Of a stretch of DNA of 58,340 nt, positions 24,758-32,540 are shown in pieces. The notes below the pieces were generated by a model. The model was not told the origin of the DNA and searched no databases. It saw nothing but the letters and a program-made list of their open reading frames with translations. Within the stretch, counting starts at the first letter, position 1, and the number at the start of each line of letters is the position of its first letter. The position numbers were made by a program, and so were the translations under genes. Source of the stretch: JAYEJB01 sp034716415 (GTDB taxonomy: Bacteria; Patescibacteriota; Patescibacteriia; SG8-24); NCBI GenBank assembly GCA_034716415.1, contig JAYEJB010000071.1, positions 1 through 58,340 of the forward strand, written 5' to 3'.

Positions 24758-24838
24758 AAGCGGGAAGCGGGAAGCGGGAGGCAGGATGTAGGAAGACCTC
24801 ATTTAGACCTCCTGCCTCAAGCCTCCCGCTTCGTGCCC
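24758..24838. repeat. GCGGGAGGC hairpin with AAGCGGG microrepeats
   Basis: Tandem AAGCGGG units run into a hairpin in which GCGGGAGGCAGGA pairs with the TCCTGCCTcaaGCCTCCCGC region. This and the next two repeats fill the roughly 400-base gap between the clp unit and ftsL. I see no gene in it. Confidence 0.7.
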
Positions 24839-24850
24839 TTCTCAATATTT

Positions 24851-24954
24851 GTCATTGCGAGCGAACGCGCCTGCCTGCCCCTGCCTGCCGGCAGGCAGGG
24901 GCAGGCAGGAAGCAATCCCGACGGGATTGCCGCGGCCTTCGGCCTCGCAATGAC
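24851..24954. repeat. GTCATTGCGAG inverted repeat, copy 2, with CTGCCTGCCGGCAGGCAG core
   Basis: The GTCATTGCGAG and CTCGCAATGAC ends enclose a second perfect palindrome built on CCTGCCTGCCGGCAGGCAGG. The same core recurs at 25109-25128 and in part at 32419. Confidence 0.85.
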
Positions 24955-24991
24955 AAGAAAAATGAGATTCCGCAATTCCCACCATAATCCC

Positions 24992-25018
24992 TCAAGCCAG
25001 GCTTGAAGCCTGGCTTGA
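24992..25018. repeat. 27-base perfect palindrome
   Basis: TCAAGCCAGGCTT and AAGCCTGGCTTGA pair perfectly around one central G. Confidence 0.85.
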
Positions 25019-25108
25019 AATAATTAAGAGGGTGACTCCTCAGCTTCAACAAAAAAACGCCCCCTGGGCGCCATTTCTTCTCCCGCTTTTCCCGCTTCTG
25101 CCCCTTCC

Positions 25109-25128
25109 CTGCCTGCCGGCAGGCAGGT
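25109..25128. repeat. CCTGCCTGCCGGCAGGCAGG palindrome
   Basis: A 20-base perfect palindrome just after the ftsL stop side, identical to the core inside the 24851 element. Confidence 0.85.
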
Positions 25129-25135
25129 CCCGCTA

Positions 25136-25486
25136 TTATTTAACCGCCACCGCCGCCGGGCCGGTCGTCAAATAATCCACCCGCGACACCGGCACGAAAC
25201 CGAGTCCGCTGACGTGCGAGTCGATGTTTTCCATGGCTTGCACCGAAACCATCTCAAGATCCAGCTTGCGTCCCTGATCACGCAGTTCGGCGATGTGCTT
25301 CTCGGCCAATCTGATCGCGAATCCCTTGGTCGCGGCCCTGTTGTTCATCATCAGATACCCCACGAAGAGAGAGAGTATCAGCGCGGCCAACGCGATATTG
25401 GCCACCATAACCCAATCCAGCCTGCGCCAAACCCTCGCCCTGACGGCTACTTTCGTCTTCCTGTTTGTCTTCCTTCGGTAAGGCAT
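25136..25486 (-). CDS. ftsL: FtsL-like cell-division protein
   Basis: The 116-residue protein has a basic cytoplasmic N terminus and one membrane helix (about 28-47). A heptad-like segment follows (AIRLAEKHIAELRDQGRKL). This is the layout of FtsL, the bitopic divisome protein that pairs with FtsB. Sequence identity in the family is low, so the call rests on topology and position directly after rsmH. The start at ATG 25486 abuts the rsmH stop. The ftsI and murE genes that normally follow are missing here. Confidence 0.7.
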   Translation of the reverse strand: MPYRRKTNRKTKVAVRARVWRRLDWVMVANIALAALILSLFVGYLMMNNRAATKGFAIRLAEKHIAELRDQGRKLDLEMVSVQAMENIDSHVSGLGFVPVSRVDYLTTGPAAVAVK

Positions 25487-25487
25487 C

Positions 25488-26414
25488 CTAGTCGTTCTTT
25501 TGGATGATACGTAGTTTTGCGCTCCGTGAGCGCGGGTTTTCCGAGACTTCCTGCTCGGACGGCGTAATCGGCTTCTTAACGACAGCAGTCGCCTCATCTG
25601 ATCTCACCTTGCTCCGGATGAACTGCTTGACGATGCGGTCCTCGAGCGAATGGAACGAGATAACCGCCAGCCGCCCGCCGTCGTCCATCGCATCGAACAG
25701 CGCCGGTAGCGCCTCCCTCAGCGTGTTGAGTTCATCGTTGACCGCTATCCTCAACGCTTGAAAGGTCTTGGTGGCGGGATGTATCCTGCCGCGTCTCCTC
25801 CTTGGATTTACCGCGCCAGCTACGATTTCCGCCAGCCGTAGCGTTGAAATGATGCGCTCGCCTTTTCTGGCGGCGATAACAGCCGAGGCGATACGTTTCG
25901 CCTCGCGCTCCTCGCCGTACTTCATCAGTAGCATCGTGAGCTCTTCGGCAGTGTTTCCGTTGACGATTGCGGCGGCAGTCAGCGACCCGGCTTGCCGTGA
26001 GCCTGTCGAACGGTCGTAACGCATATCGAGCGGCCCGTCCTGCCTGAAACTGAAACCGCGGGACGGGTCGTCGATTTCCATCGATGAATATCCGAGATCC
26101 AGAAGTGCCGCCTGAAACGACCCGAAGGAGGTGGAGAGGAGGACCTGATCGAAGTTCCGATAGCTCTCGCGGACAAGCATTGCGCGCGAGCCGAAATCTT
26201 CGAGCGTCCTGCGGGCCGTTTCAAGCGCCGCTTCATCGAGATCCAGACCCAGAAGGCGACCGTCCGGTGCCGTACGCTCAAGTATCGCTTCAGCATGTCC
26301 ACCGCCACCGACCGTACAGTCGATGACCGCCATGCCTGGCTTGAGCGCCAGCGCTTCAACGGTTTCGTTCAAAAGGACGGGTATGTGCTTTTTGTTTTCG
26401 TCGGGGTTTTCCAT
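25488..26414 (-). CDS. rsmH: 16S rRNA m4C1402 methyltransferase RsmH
   Basis: RsmH N4-methylates C1402 in the ribosomal P site using SAM. The 308 residues have HIPVLLNETV, the SAM motif DCTVGGGGHAEAIL, LLGLDLDEAAL, LLDLGYSSMEID and the C-terminal AVISFHSLEDRIVKQF. Near residue 131, PLDMRYD is followed by RSTGSRQAGSL, a few residues more than usual. The extra DNA contains GAGCCTGTCGAA, a dispersed repeat type common in such genomes. It is preceded by mraZ (6 bases) and followed by ftsL, the usual dcw order. Confidence 0.95.
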   Translation of the reverse strand: MENPDENKKHIPVLLNETVEALALKPGMAVIDCTVGGGGHAEAILERTAPDGRLLGLDLDEAALETARRTLEDFGSRAMLVRESYRNFDQVLLSTSFGSFQAALLDLGYSSMEIDDPSRGFSFRQDGPLDMRYDRSTGSRQAGSLTAAAIVNGNTAEELTMLLMKYGEEREAKRIASAVIAARKGERIISTLRLAEIVAGAVNPRRRRGRIHPATKTFQALRIAVNDELNTLREALPALFDAMDDGGRLAVISFHSLEDRIVKQFIRSKVRSDEATAVVKKPITPSEQEVSENPRSRSAKLRIIQKND

Positions 26415-26420
26415 ATCGGT

Positions 26421-26852
26421 CTATATCCCGAGCTCCCCCATACGCTCGGCGATGTCTTCCGCTTTCTTTTCTGTCTTGGCTTTGTACTTTTCCCAGGCCG
26501 CCTTGTCCCAGATCTCCATCTTATTGAACAGTCCGGCGACGACCGCGTCTTTCTTGAGCCCGGCGTACTGACGCAGGTATTCCGGGATGATCACCCGACC
26601 CTGCTTGTCCGTGTCGACTTCCACCGCTCCGGCCAGCATCAGCCTGGCGAAGGCGCGCGAATCGGCTTGGGTCATCGGCAGGGCGGCGATCTTTTCCGCC
26701 AGCTTTTTCCATTCACTCGCTGAAAACACGAAAAGGCAGTTGTCGAGTCCTCTCGTCACAACCGCCCCGCCAGAGAGCTTCTTGCGGAACTTGACCGGTA
26801 TCGCAAGGCGCCCTTTTTCGTCTAACGTATGCTGATATTCGCCGATGAACAT
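26421..26852 (-). CDS. mraZ: Transcriptional regulator MraZ
   Basis: MraZ is a ring-forming AbrB-like DNA-binding protein that controls its own dcw operon. The 143-residue product has both half-domains: GEYQHTLDEKGRLAIPVKFR and VEVDTDKQGRVIIPEYLR. It is first in the mraZ-rsmH-ftsL unit. Two GTGGGGA boxes ten bases apart lie between its promoter and start codon, matching the direct-repeat operators known for this family, so it is probably autoregulated. Confidence 0.95.
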   Translation of the reverse strand: MFIGEYQHTLDEKGRLAIPVKFRKKLSGGAVVTRGLDNCLFVFSASEWKKLAEKIAALPMTQADSRAFARLMLAGAVEVDTDKQGRVIIPEYLRQYAGLKKDAVVAGLFNKMEIWDKAAWEKYKAKTEKKAEDIAERMGELGI

Positions 26853-26894
26853 CGAATTCGCGCTTTGAAGTAAAAAATGAACCGTTCAGGGTTA

Positions 26895-26911
26895 TCCCCA
26901 CCTTTCCCCAC
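26895..26911 (-). promoter_or_regulatory. MraZ operator boxes
   Basis: Two GTGGGGA direct repeats start exactly ten bases apart on the minus strand, just downstream of the -10. MraZ boxes in other bacteria are (T)GGGN direct repeats with ten-base spacing. Confidence 0.75.
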
Positions 26912-26920
26912 TTCCTTATT

Positions 26921-26949
26921 ATCATACACCACTGAACACCTTAGGTCAA
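26921..26949 (-). promoter_or_regulatory. mraZ promoter
   Basis: TTGACC, 17-base spacer, TATGAT on the minus strand. Confidence 0.75.
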
Positions 26950-27037
26950 CATTATTTGGCTTTGTTATCCACAAAAAAGAAAGACGCGCATGTGATGCGC
27001 GTATACGGAGCGAATAGTACCTTAGGTCCTGTCGAAG

Positions 27038-27526
27038 CTACTCTATGCCGTGCCCGAGCTTCTGCAATTGTTCCGCGACCAGTTCAATAGGTACCCGGAA
27101 CGTCCGCATTGCACCACGGGGCGGCTTGAACGGTATCGGCTCGTCGAATCGACATAGGTCTTCGAAAAAAAAGCCGATAGGGAAAGGCCAGATGGAATTA
27201 CCGTCCGTACGCATCCGCCGCCGTGCTACGGATTTCGACTTGATGTTGTTGAATGCACGGAACAGCTCAACCCGCTCCCCCATCGTAAGTTCACGCACGT
27301 CAACGAGGTCGGCGCAGCCTACGATGATACCCTTGGTGAATCCGGTAAGCTCCAGACCATGCGCGAGTACGACCTCATGATCCGCCCTGGACGAGGTGTA
27401 CAGCAATGTCAGGCCACGATGCTTCCAGCGCCAAATGCGCGTCTTGGCCAGCAGCTTGCCGTCAAGAAGAAGCTCATTATACGGATAACGGTTCGGAAAC
27501 GCGGGGACAGTCAATTCGTCGGACAT
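27038..27526 (-). CDS. ASCH/PUA-like domain protein (162 aa)
   Basis: The layout fits the ASCH (PUA-superfamily) fold: an early KTRIWRWKHRGLTLLYTSS, similar to the ETRxW..GxxLIHAS pattern of ASCH proteins, then FTKGIIVGCADLVDVREL, then a late strand with FPIGFFFEDLCRFDEPIP. ASCH proteins are thought to bind RNA or modified nucleotides, and some cleave modified nucleosides. The start is ATG 27526 behind AAAGGAG. It is a single gene with a TTGACA promoter and its neighbour's terminator upstream. Confidence 0.65.
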   Translation of the reverse strand: MSDELTVPAFPNRYPYNELLLDGKLLAKTRIWRWKHRGLTLLYTSSRADHEVVLAHGLELTGFTKGIIVGCADLVDVRELTMGERVELFRAFNNIKSKSVARRRMRTDGNSIWPFPIGFFFEDLCRFDEPIPFKPPRGAMRTFRVPIELVAEQLQKLGHGIE

Positions 27527-27558
27527 GTCCAACTCCTTTCGTTAAAGACCAGGGGAGG

Positions 27559-27587
27559 GACTTACTCCCGCTGACTATTATTGTCAA
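27559..27587 (-). promoter_or_regulatory. Promoter of ASCH-like gene
   Basis: TTGACA, 17 bases, TAAGTC on the minus strand. It overlaps the end of the upstream terminator T run. Confidence 0.5.
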
Positions 27588-27620
27588 AAAGAAAAGGCCG
27601 CATGATGTAAACCATACGGC
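27587..27620 (-). terminator. Terminator of the 27634-27984 gene
   Basis: AGCCGTATG pairs with CATGCGGCC (one mismatch) and CTTTTCTTTTT follows on the minus strand. Confidence 0.7.
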
Positions 27621-27633
27621 TGCCGACACTGCC

Positions 27634-27984
27634 TCACGCAGTCGGTTTGTCCCTCCCGCAGAGGAACTCGATCGAGTCAGGCAATGCGCCAGTGGCTGCC
27701 ACGATCTCGCGGCGAGCTTGATCCTGCTCCCACTTGAACACCGGTTCGGTTTCGACCGCATCGATCGTGGTCGCGAACTCGACAGGCAGTGATGTTTCCA
27801 CATCAATCTCGATGTGGGACTGCCGAAGCGCCGGACGGGTCCGGCCGAACACGAGCACCATCTCGGGGTGCCCACCCCCCTGCGAAATCGCCTTGACGAG
27901 ATAGGTGTGTGTGCCGACGACTTCGAAGTTGTCGGCGAATGGCTGTCGGGAGAATATCTCCCCCTGCTCGATGAGCATAGCCAT
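27634..27984 (-). CDS. Hypothetical protein (116 aa)
   Basis: I do not recognise this one. The soluble acidic protein begins MAMLIEQGEIFSRQ and contains THTYLVKAISQGGGHPEMVLVF. It has no cysteine pair or membrane segment. The frame opens 24 codons earlier, but the ATG at 27984 has AGGAGG at ideal spacing and the earlier ATG has none, so the shorter form is preferred. It may follow the 28066 gene in one transcript. Confidence 0.65.
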   Translation of the reverse strand: MAMLIEQGEIFSRQPFADNFEVVGTHTYLVKAISQGGGHPEMVLVFGRTRPALRQSHIEIDVETSLPVEFATTIDAVETEPVFKWEQDQARREIVAATGALPDSIEFLCGRDKPTA

Positions 27985-28065
27985 GGCGTCCTCCTCCATG
28001 TCATCGGGTTGCCGCTGCTCTGCAGCTTCAACGGTTTCCTGCAAAAGAGCTGCCATGCATAAAGC

Positions 28066-28518
28066 CTATCGGAACCACAGCAATAGCGCAATTATCGCCT
28101 GACCGGACAGGCCAAGCCAGAGTGGCAGTCTGACACCGGTCAAACGATGCGCTTTCTTGTGTAAGGGTGTCAGGAAGCCGAATACGTTGCGTTTGAACAC
28201 CATCTCCATGCCGAACATGACGTCAGGCAGGATAGAACCCGCAACCACAGCGGCAAAGTGCCAATGAAAACCGACAGACATGGAGTACATCAGGAACGCG
28301 GCTGACATCACCGCAAAGTCTCCGGCGAAGAACGGTATCGCCCGCCGGACCGACCTGTCGCTCTCAAGCACCCAATCCCCTATCCGCTCGTCACCGTGCG
28401 GGATGGCGTCGCCGACGTAATGCAAAGCCCAACCGAGCGCGAACGCGGCGGCGGGATTGGTGATGCCGATGGCGGTGACGGCGGTGACGCCGATAGCAGA
28501 GTGGACGGTGAGAAACAT
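28066..28518 (-). CDS. Integral membrane protein, YdjM/DUF457-like
   Basis: The 150-residue protein has about four hydrophobic segments. The first part has HSAIG and then LHYVGDAIPHGDER, and later there is GSILPDVMFG. This His/Asp-Pro-His pattern recalls the YdjM/DUF457 group of membrane-bound proteins, often described as putative metal-dependent hydrolases. The call is tentative. It starts at ATG 28518 without a Shine-Dalgarno, near a TTAATA -10-like element. Confidence 0.55.
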   Translation of the reverse strand: MFLTVHSAIGVTAVTAIGITNPAAAFALGWALHYVGDAIPHGDERIGDWVLESDRSVRRAIPFFAGDFAVMSAAFLMYSMSVGFHWHFAAVVAGSILPDVMFGMEMVFKRNVFGFLTPLHKKAHRLTGVRLPLWLGLSGQAIIALLLWFR

Positions 28519-28543
28519 ATATTAATCCGATTAACCGAGCGCT

Positions 28544-28604
28544 GGTACCAGGTTCTTCCTGTGTGAAAGTCGTATGACTTGTACACAGGAATGTACCTGG
28601 TACC
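28544..28604. repeat. Long hairpin H
   Basis: GGTACCAGGT pairs with ACCTGGTACC, TCCTGTGT with ACACAGGA, and AAGTC with GACTT around GTAT. Short symmetric internal loops separate the stems. It lies beyond the 3' end of uvrC. Confidence 0.85.
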
Positions 28605-28624
28605 CCTAGAAAGCACGTCACTCT

Positions 28625-28640
28625 TGGCACAGCTGTGCCA
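28625..28640. repeat. 16-base palindrome TGGCACAGCTGTGCCA
   Basis: A perfect palindrome between hairpin H and the uvrC stop, with no T run on either side. Confidence 0.6.
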
Positions 28641-28658
28641 GAGCGAATGCGAAGCTTC

Positions 28659-29987
28659 CTAGGAGCGGTTGGGCTTGTGGGAGGACCCCCTGGTCCGCCG
28701 CAGCATTCGCCTCTTTCTGTGATAGCTAATCGCGAACCGATGAGCCTCGTCACGAACATGCTGTAACAACGGCTTGAACGCGTAGGTCAGCCGAGCCAGT
28801 TCGTTATCCTTCTTATCATACACCAGCTCGTCCTGCTTGCGATCGAAACCCTTGGCGATACCGACCAGCGGGATGTTAAGTCCGTTATCTTCAAGAACGC
28901 GCTTGGCGACATTTAACTGCCCTCTGCCTCCATCAATAAGAATAAGATCCGGCAATCGCCAACTTTCTCGCTTTCTCGCTCTTTCGCTCTCTTGCCCCTT
29001 CTCCCGCTTCTGCCCCTTCTGCCCCTTCACGCGCGCAAACCTCCTCCGCAACATCTCTTCAAGCATGGCGGTATCATTAGAACCCACCACCGTCTTGATC
29101 CTAAACTTGCGATACGCCGACTTCTTCGGCCGGCCATCCTCAAAGACGACCATACTACCGACCGCGTCCTGCCCGCTGATGTTTGATATATCGTATCCTT
29201 CGACGCGACCGAACACGTCGATGAACTGCTGCAGCTCCGCGTCGTCACGTTTCATGATCGCCATATCGCGGATGTGTTCGAGCGCCCAAAGACGGTCACG
29301 GTACGATGCCGCCACTTCGAAATCCTTACGCTCGGCCGCGGCTTTCATGTTGCGCTTCAACGATCGCACCACCTCCCCCCTCTTCCCGTCGAAGTAACGC
29401 ATCAACCCGCGGATGATGACCTTGTAGTCGCGTGATGAGATGTTCCCCGTGCAGACGCCGGCGCACTGACCGAGATGCACATAAAAACACGGACGACCGC
29501 GGTTCGGTTTGCAGGTCGACCATGGGAACGCCTTGCGCAAGGCATCGAGCGACGCCTGCACCGCACCGGTCGACTTGAACGGGCCGAACGTCTTCAGGAA
29601 CCGTTTCTTCGACGTGCGCACCAGTTCATGTTCACGGATGAGCACCGGACGCGGATAATCTTCGCGCGTAAACGCCAGGTAGACCCGGCTCTTGTCGTCC
29701 TTGTCGCGGACGTTGTACGGCGGCTGGAGTTTCTTGATGTTCTTCGCCTCGAGAATGAGCGCCTCGACCGCGGTCGGTGTCTCCTCCCAGTCGATCTCCC
29801 GGATCTTCTTCACCATCTGCGCGATGCGCGCGTCCGCCGGTCGCGTGAAGTAGCTCGAAACACGCGTGCGTAAGGATGTCGCCTTACCCACGTACATTAT
29901 CTTGCCTGCCGCATCCTTCATGAAATACACCCCTGGCCGCGGCGGCAGTTCATCCTTCTTCAGTTTTACGTTCTCCGGAATCGCCAT
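28659..29987 (-). CDS. uvrC: Excinuclease subunit UvrC, lacking C-terminal HhH
   Basis: UvrC makes both incisions in nucleotide excision repair. The 442-residue protein has the N-terminal GIY-YIG nuclease (GVYFMKDAAGKIMYVGKA) and the CxGxC region. The UVR helix (KDFEVAASYRDRL) follows, and then the RNase H-like endonuclease (YDISNISGQDAVGSMVVFEDG, LILIDGGRGQLN, RDEAHRFAISYHR). The chain ends about 15 residues later, so the helix-hairpin-helix tail of the usual 600-residue UvrC is absent. A Lys/Gln/Glu-rich insertion (KGQKGQKREKGQ) from a dispersed repeat interrupts the endonuclease domain before WRLPDLILID. It has its own promoter; uvrA and uvrB lie 5-12 kb away. Confidence 0.93.
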   Translation of the reverse strand: MAIPENVKLKKDELPPRPGVYFMKDAAGKIMYVGKATSLRTRVSSYFTRPADARIAQMVKKIREIDWEETPTAVEALILEAKNIKKLQPPYNVRDKDDKSRVYLAFTREDYPRPVLIREHELVRTSKKRFLKTFGPFKSTGAVQASLDALRKAFPWSTCKPNRGRPCFYVHLGQCAGVCTGNISSRDYKVIIRGLMRYFDGKRGEVVRSLKRNMKAAAERKDFEVAASYRDRLWALEHIRDMAIMKRDDAELQQFIDVFGRVEGYDISNISGQDAVGSMVVFEDGRPKKSAYRKFRIKTVVGSNDTAMLEEMLRRRFARVKGQKGQKREKGQESERARKRESWRLPDLILIDGGRGQLNVAKRVLEDNGLNIPLVGIAKGFDRKQDELVYDKKDNELARLTYAFKPLLQHVRDEAHRFAISYHRKRRMLRRTRGSSHKPNRS

Positions 29988-29998
29988 ACGCGCCTGGC

Positions 29999-30027
29999 AT
30001 TATGGCAGTAAACAATACGATTGTCCA
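29999..30027 (-). promoter_or_regulatory. uvrC promoter
   Basis: TGGACA, 17 bases, CATAAT on the minus strand, 11 bases before the uvrC ATG. It is back-to-back with the next promoter. Confidence 0.6.
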
Positions 30028-30030
30028 TGC

Positions 30031-30059
30031 TTGACACTCACGTCATAAATTGATATTCT
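30031..30059 (+). promoter_or_regulatory. Promoter of the 30082-30546 gene
   Basis: TTGACA, 17 bases, TATTCT. Confidence 0.65.
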
Positions 30060-30081
30060 GCGCCTTCGAGAAAGGAAAAGA

Positions 30082-30546
30082 ATGACCGATGCAAACCAGG
30101 GGTTCGAACAGCTTAGCGTAAGCGAAGAGGATGAATTCCTGTTGGGCGGCAAGAGGCTGTGGCATCGTACGAACGGAGACATCGGAGCCGTGTTCGAATT
30201 CATCGACGCGGCCAGAAAAATCGTCCGCGTCGTGCGCAAAAGCAGCATCGAGCCACACAAATCGCCGACAATGGAAGTTCTTCAGCTCGTCGATCGCAGC
30301 ACCGGTTGCACGGCGGAGATAACTGCCGATTGCTTTCGACGCAACCGCTACGACTGGATGATACGCCGCGATTCCGACCTAACCGCCGAGTACGAAGACA
30401 ACGACAAGACGACCGAAGCGGTCAAAAAGCGGATCGACGAGATCATGACGCTGAGAGCGGCGCTGCAGAAAGAGCTGGAGCTAGTGAACAGCGAGAACGG
30501 CCTCCTGCGCGCTAAGTTCGCTGGAGCGATCACAAAAGGCCTGTAG
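30082..30546 (+). CDS. Hypothetical protein with C-terminal coiled coil (154 aa)
   Basis: I do not recognise a family. The first 100 residues look like a compact alpha/beta domain (LWHRTNGDIGAVFEFID, VLQLVDRSTGCTAEITADCF). The last 45 form a likely coiled coil (VKKRIDEIMTLRAALQKE). There is no signal peptide. It starts at ATG 30082 with AGAAAGGAA upstream, has a good promoter and ends in a strong terminator, so it is an independent, probably expressed gene. Confidence 0.7.
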   Translation: MTDANQGFEQLSVSEEDEFLLGGKRLWHRTNGDIGAVFEFIDAARKIVRVVRKSSIEPHKSPTMEVLQLVDRSTGCTAEITADCFRRNRYDWMIRRDSDLTAEYEDNDKTTEAVKKRIDEIMTLRAALQKELELVNSENGLLRAKFAGAITKGL

Positions 30547-30575
30547 CACAACCGCTCTTGGTAGCGTCCCCAACT

Positions 30576-30597
30576 GACCGCACTGCGGTCTTTTTTT
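30576..30597 (+). terminator. Terminator
   Basis: GACCGC-act-GCGGTC followed by seven T. Confidence 0.85.
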
Positions 30598-30606
30598 ATA
30601 CAATGT

Positions 30607-30639
30607 AGCCCTTCGACTCCGCCACGCTCCGCTCAGGGA
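30607..30639. repeat. CCCTTCGACTCCGC...CTCAGGG dispersed repeat
   Basis: This is the same repeat type that sits inside the recR leader units, here with an internal CACGCTCCGC duplication. Together with the next two elements it fills the 380-base gap before the antiporter. Confidence 0.7.
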
Positions 30640-30656
30640 TTATTTATTTATGAGAT

Positions 30657-30750
30657 GATGTCTTATGCACAGTTTGGGACAAAAACAGGCAGCCTGTTTC
30701 TCGCAAGAAACAGACTGCCTGTTTTTGTCCCAAACTGTGTATAAGACATC
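30657..30750. repeat. Long-palindrome family, copy D
   Basis: This is the most regular copy: two 45-base arms starting GATGTCTTATGCACAG with only two mismatches, around CGCA. Confidence 0.92.
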
Positions 30751-30790
30751 TACTGTTTACTTCAAAAAAATAGTGCCTGAGCTTAAAATT

Positions 30791-30835
30791 TTGGGGACTG
30801 TCCCCGATAAGACTGGCTTGGGGACACTTCTCAAG
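30791..30835. repeat. GGGGACTGTCCCC repeat pair
   Basis: TTGGGGACTGTCCCC is a small palindrome followed after about 15 bases by a partial second copy CTTGGGGACACTT. It resembles REP-like elements. Confidence 0.6.
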
Positions 30836-30924
30836 ATTAAAACTTCTGAACAAGCCTTGCCTGTTCCGCTCCCATGCGATATCATTCCCCGCGTCATATC
30901 AATAATAATCATCTCACTTACTAT

Positions 30925-32397
30925 ATGTCTCTACGTAGAGGCCTTCTCGCTCTCGGCGCGGTCGGTGCCGGCATCCTGATGCCAGCGATCGCGTTCGCCA
31001 CAGAGCACGCGGAAGAAGTCGGCCACGTAGCTGAAGAAGCGGGTCATGCCGCCGAGTCCGGCCATGGCTTGCACGCCATCACGCTGATCTTCTTCCTGTT
31101 CATCATGCTGATGTTCGCCCGCATCGGCGCGCTCATGGAGCGTATCGGCCAGCCGGCCGTACTGGGTGAACTGTTGATGGGTGTGCTGTTAGGCGCGCTC
31201 GCTTTCTGCCCGGGTCTCGGGTTCATCAACGAACTCAAGAGCACGGAATTCATCGCGCTCATCGCCGAGATCGGTGTCATTATCCTGCTGTTCCGCACCG
31301 GACTCGAGTCCAACCTGCGCGAAATGAAGAGCGTGGGCGTGAAAGCGGTCATGGTCGCTATCGTCGGGGTGGTCCTGCCGTTCGTCGGCGGCTACTTCGC
31401 CTCCAAACTGTTGATTCCCGGCCTCGACATCAACACTTACCTGTTCATCGGCGCGACACTGACCGCGACTTCGGTCGGTATCACCGCGCGCGTGTTCAAG
31501 GATCTGAACATGCTGTCCTCCAAGGAAGCCAAGATCGTCCTGGGCGCGGCGGTGTTCGATGACATATTAGGCCTGTTGATCCTGGCCGTGGTGGCGGGCA
31601 TGGTTTCCGGCGGTAGCGTGTCCCCCGGTGAGATCGCCTGGATTTCGGCCAAGGCGTTCCTGTTCCTGGTGATCTCGGTCGCGCTCGGTCAATTGTTGGC
31701 TAAGAGAGTCAGCTCGGCCTTCTCTAAGATCCACAGTGGCGTGGGCATGAAGATGGCTTTGGCCCTGCTGTTCTGCGGCATCTACGCTTACGGCGCGGCC
31801 GCGCTCGCCGGCTTAGCGCCGATCGTCGGTGCGTTCGCCGCCGGTCTAGTGCTCGACCCGTTGCACTTCGATGACTTCATCGCTCCGGCCATCTCCCAGA
31901 AACTACGTGGCTGGGCGGCCAAACTGAACGGGTCCGACGTGGCAACCGAAGAGGTGAAAGAAGAGATGCACGCCGAAGCGGACCACGAGGAACACATGCA
32001 CGTCGAGAATCTGGTCGAACAGGTCGGCTGGTTCTTCATGCCCATCTTCTTCGTCTACACCGGTCTGCAAGTCAATCTGGAGACGTTCGCCGAACCCAAA
32101 GTGCTGATCATCGGCCTGGCGCTCACGGTCGTGGCGTTCATCGGTAAGATCGCCGCCGGTTGGGTGGCCGGCAAGGGCGTCAACAAACACATCATCGGTT
32201 TCGGCATGGTGCCGCGCGGCGAGGTCGGTCTGATCTTCGCCAACGTCGGTAAACAGTTGGGGGTGGTGTCGGACGAGACGTTCTCGATCGTGGTGATCAT
32301 GGTTATTCTATCTACCCTGCTCACACCGCCGATCCTGGGCGTGCTGATCAAGAGACAGCGGCAACAGAAAGCCGACGCAGGGGCATCTGCCGAATGA
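30925..32397 (+). CDS. CPA2-family (Kef/NapA-type) Na+ or K+/H+ antiporter
   Basis: The 490-residue membrane transporter begins with a signal-like helix (LLALGAVGAGILMPAIAFA) and a His-rich stretch (EHAEEVGHVAEEAGHAAESG). About twelve helices follow. RIGQPAVLGELLMGVLLG, the discontinuous-helix TATSVGITARVF and AAVFDDILGLLIL with the ion-binding Asp pair are typical CPA2 marks. A second acidic His-rich loop (HAEADHEEHMHVE) lies between helices. No RCK domain is present. The start is ATG 30925, as the earlier in-frame ATG makes a poor leader. It probably handles pH or sodium homeostasis. Confidence 0.88.
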   Translation: MSLRRGLLALGAVGAGILMPAIAFATEHAEEVGHVAEEAGHAAESGHGLHAITLIFFLFIMLMFARIGALMERIGQPAVLGELLMGVLLGALAFCPGLGFINELKSTEFIALIAEIGVIILLFRTGLESNLREMKSVGVKAVMVAIVGVVLPFVGGYFASKLLIPGLDINTYLFIGATLTATSVGITARVFKDLNMLSSKEAKIVLGAAVFDDILGLLILAVVAGMVSGGSVSPGEIAWISAKAFLFLVISVALGQLLAKRVSSAFSKIHSGVGMKMALALLFCGIYAYGAAALAGLAPIVGAFAAGLVLDPLHFDDFIAPAISQKLRGWAAKLNGSDVATEEVKEEMHAEADHEEHMHVENLVEQVGWFFMPIFFVYTGLQVNLETFAEPKVLIIGLALTVVAFIGKIAAGWVAGKGVNKHIIGFGMVPRGEVGLIFANVGKQLGVVSDETFSIVVIMVILSTLLTPPILGVLIKRQRQQKADAGASAE

Positions 32398-32450
32398 AGA
32401 CTCCCCGGGCTCAAGCCCTGCCTGCCGGCAGGCCGTGGATTTCTGCGGGG
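32398..32450. repeat. AGACTCCCC...TCTGCGGGGG dispersed repeat
   Basis: GACTCCCCGGGCTCAAGCCC is followed by a CTGCCTGCCGGCAGGC core and TTTCTGCGGGGG. A related element lies at 56378-56420 (GACTCCCCAGGCTGAAGCCC...TTCTGCGGAGG). Confidence 0.65.
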
Positions 32451-32540
32451 GTGGATAATTGAATCCGGAAACCAAATAGGCGCGCCTTGACCGGCGCGTC
32501 TTTTGATGTTAAGCATCTATTGCAACGAGAGGATATACGG

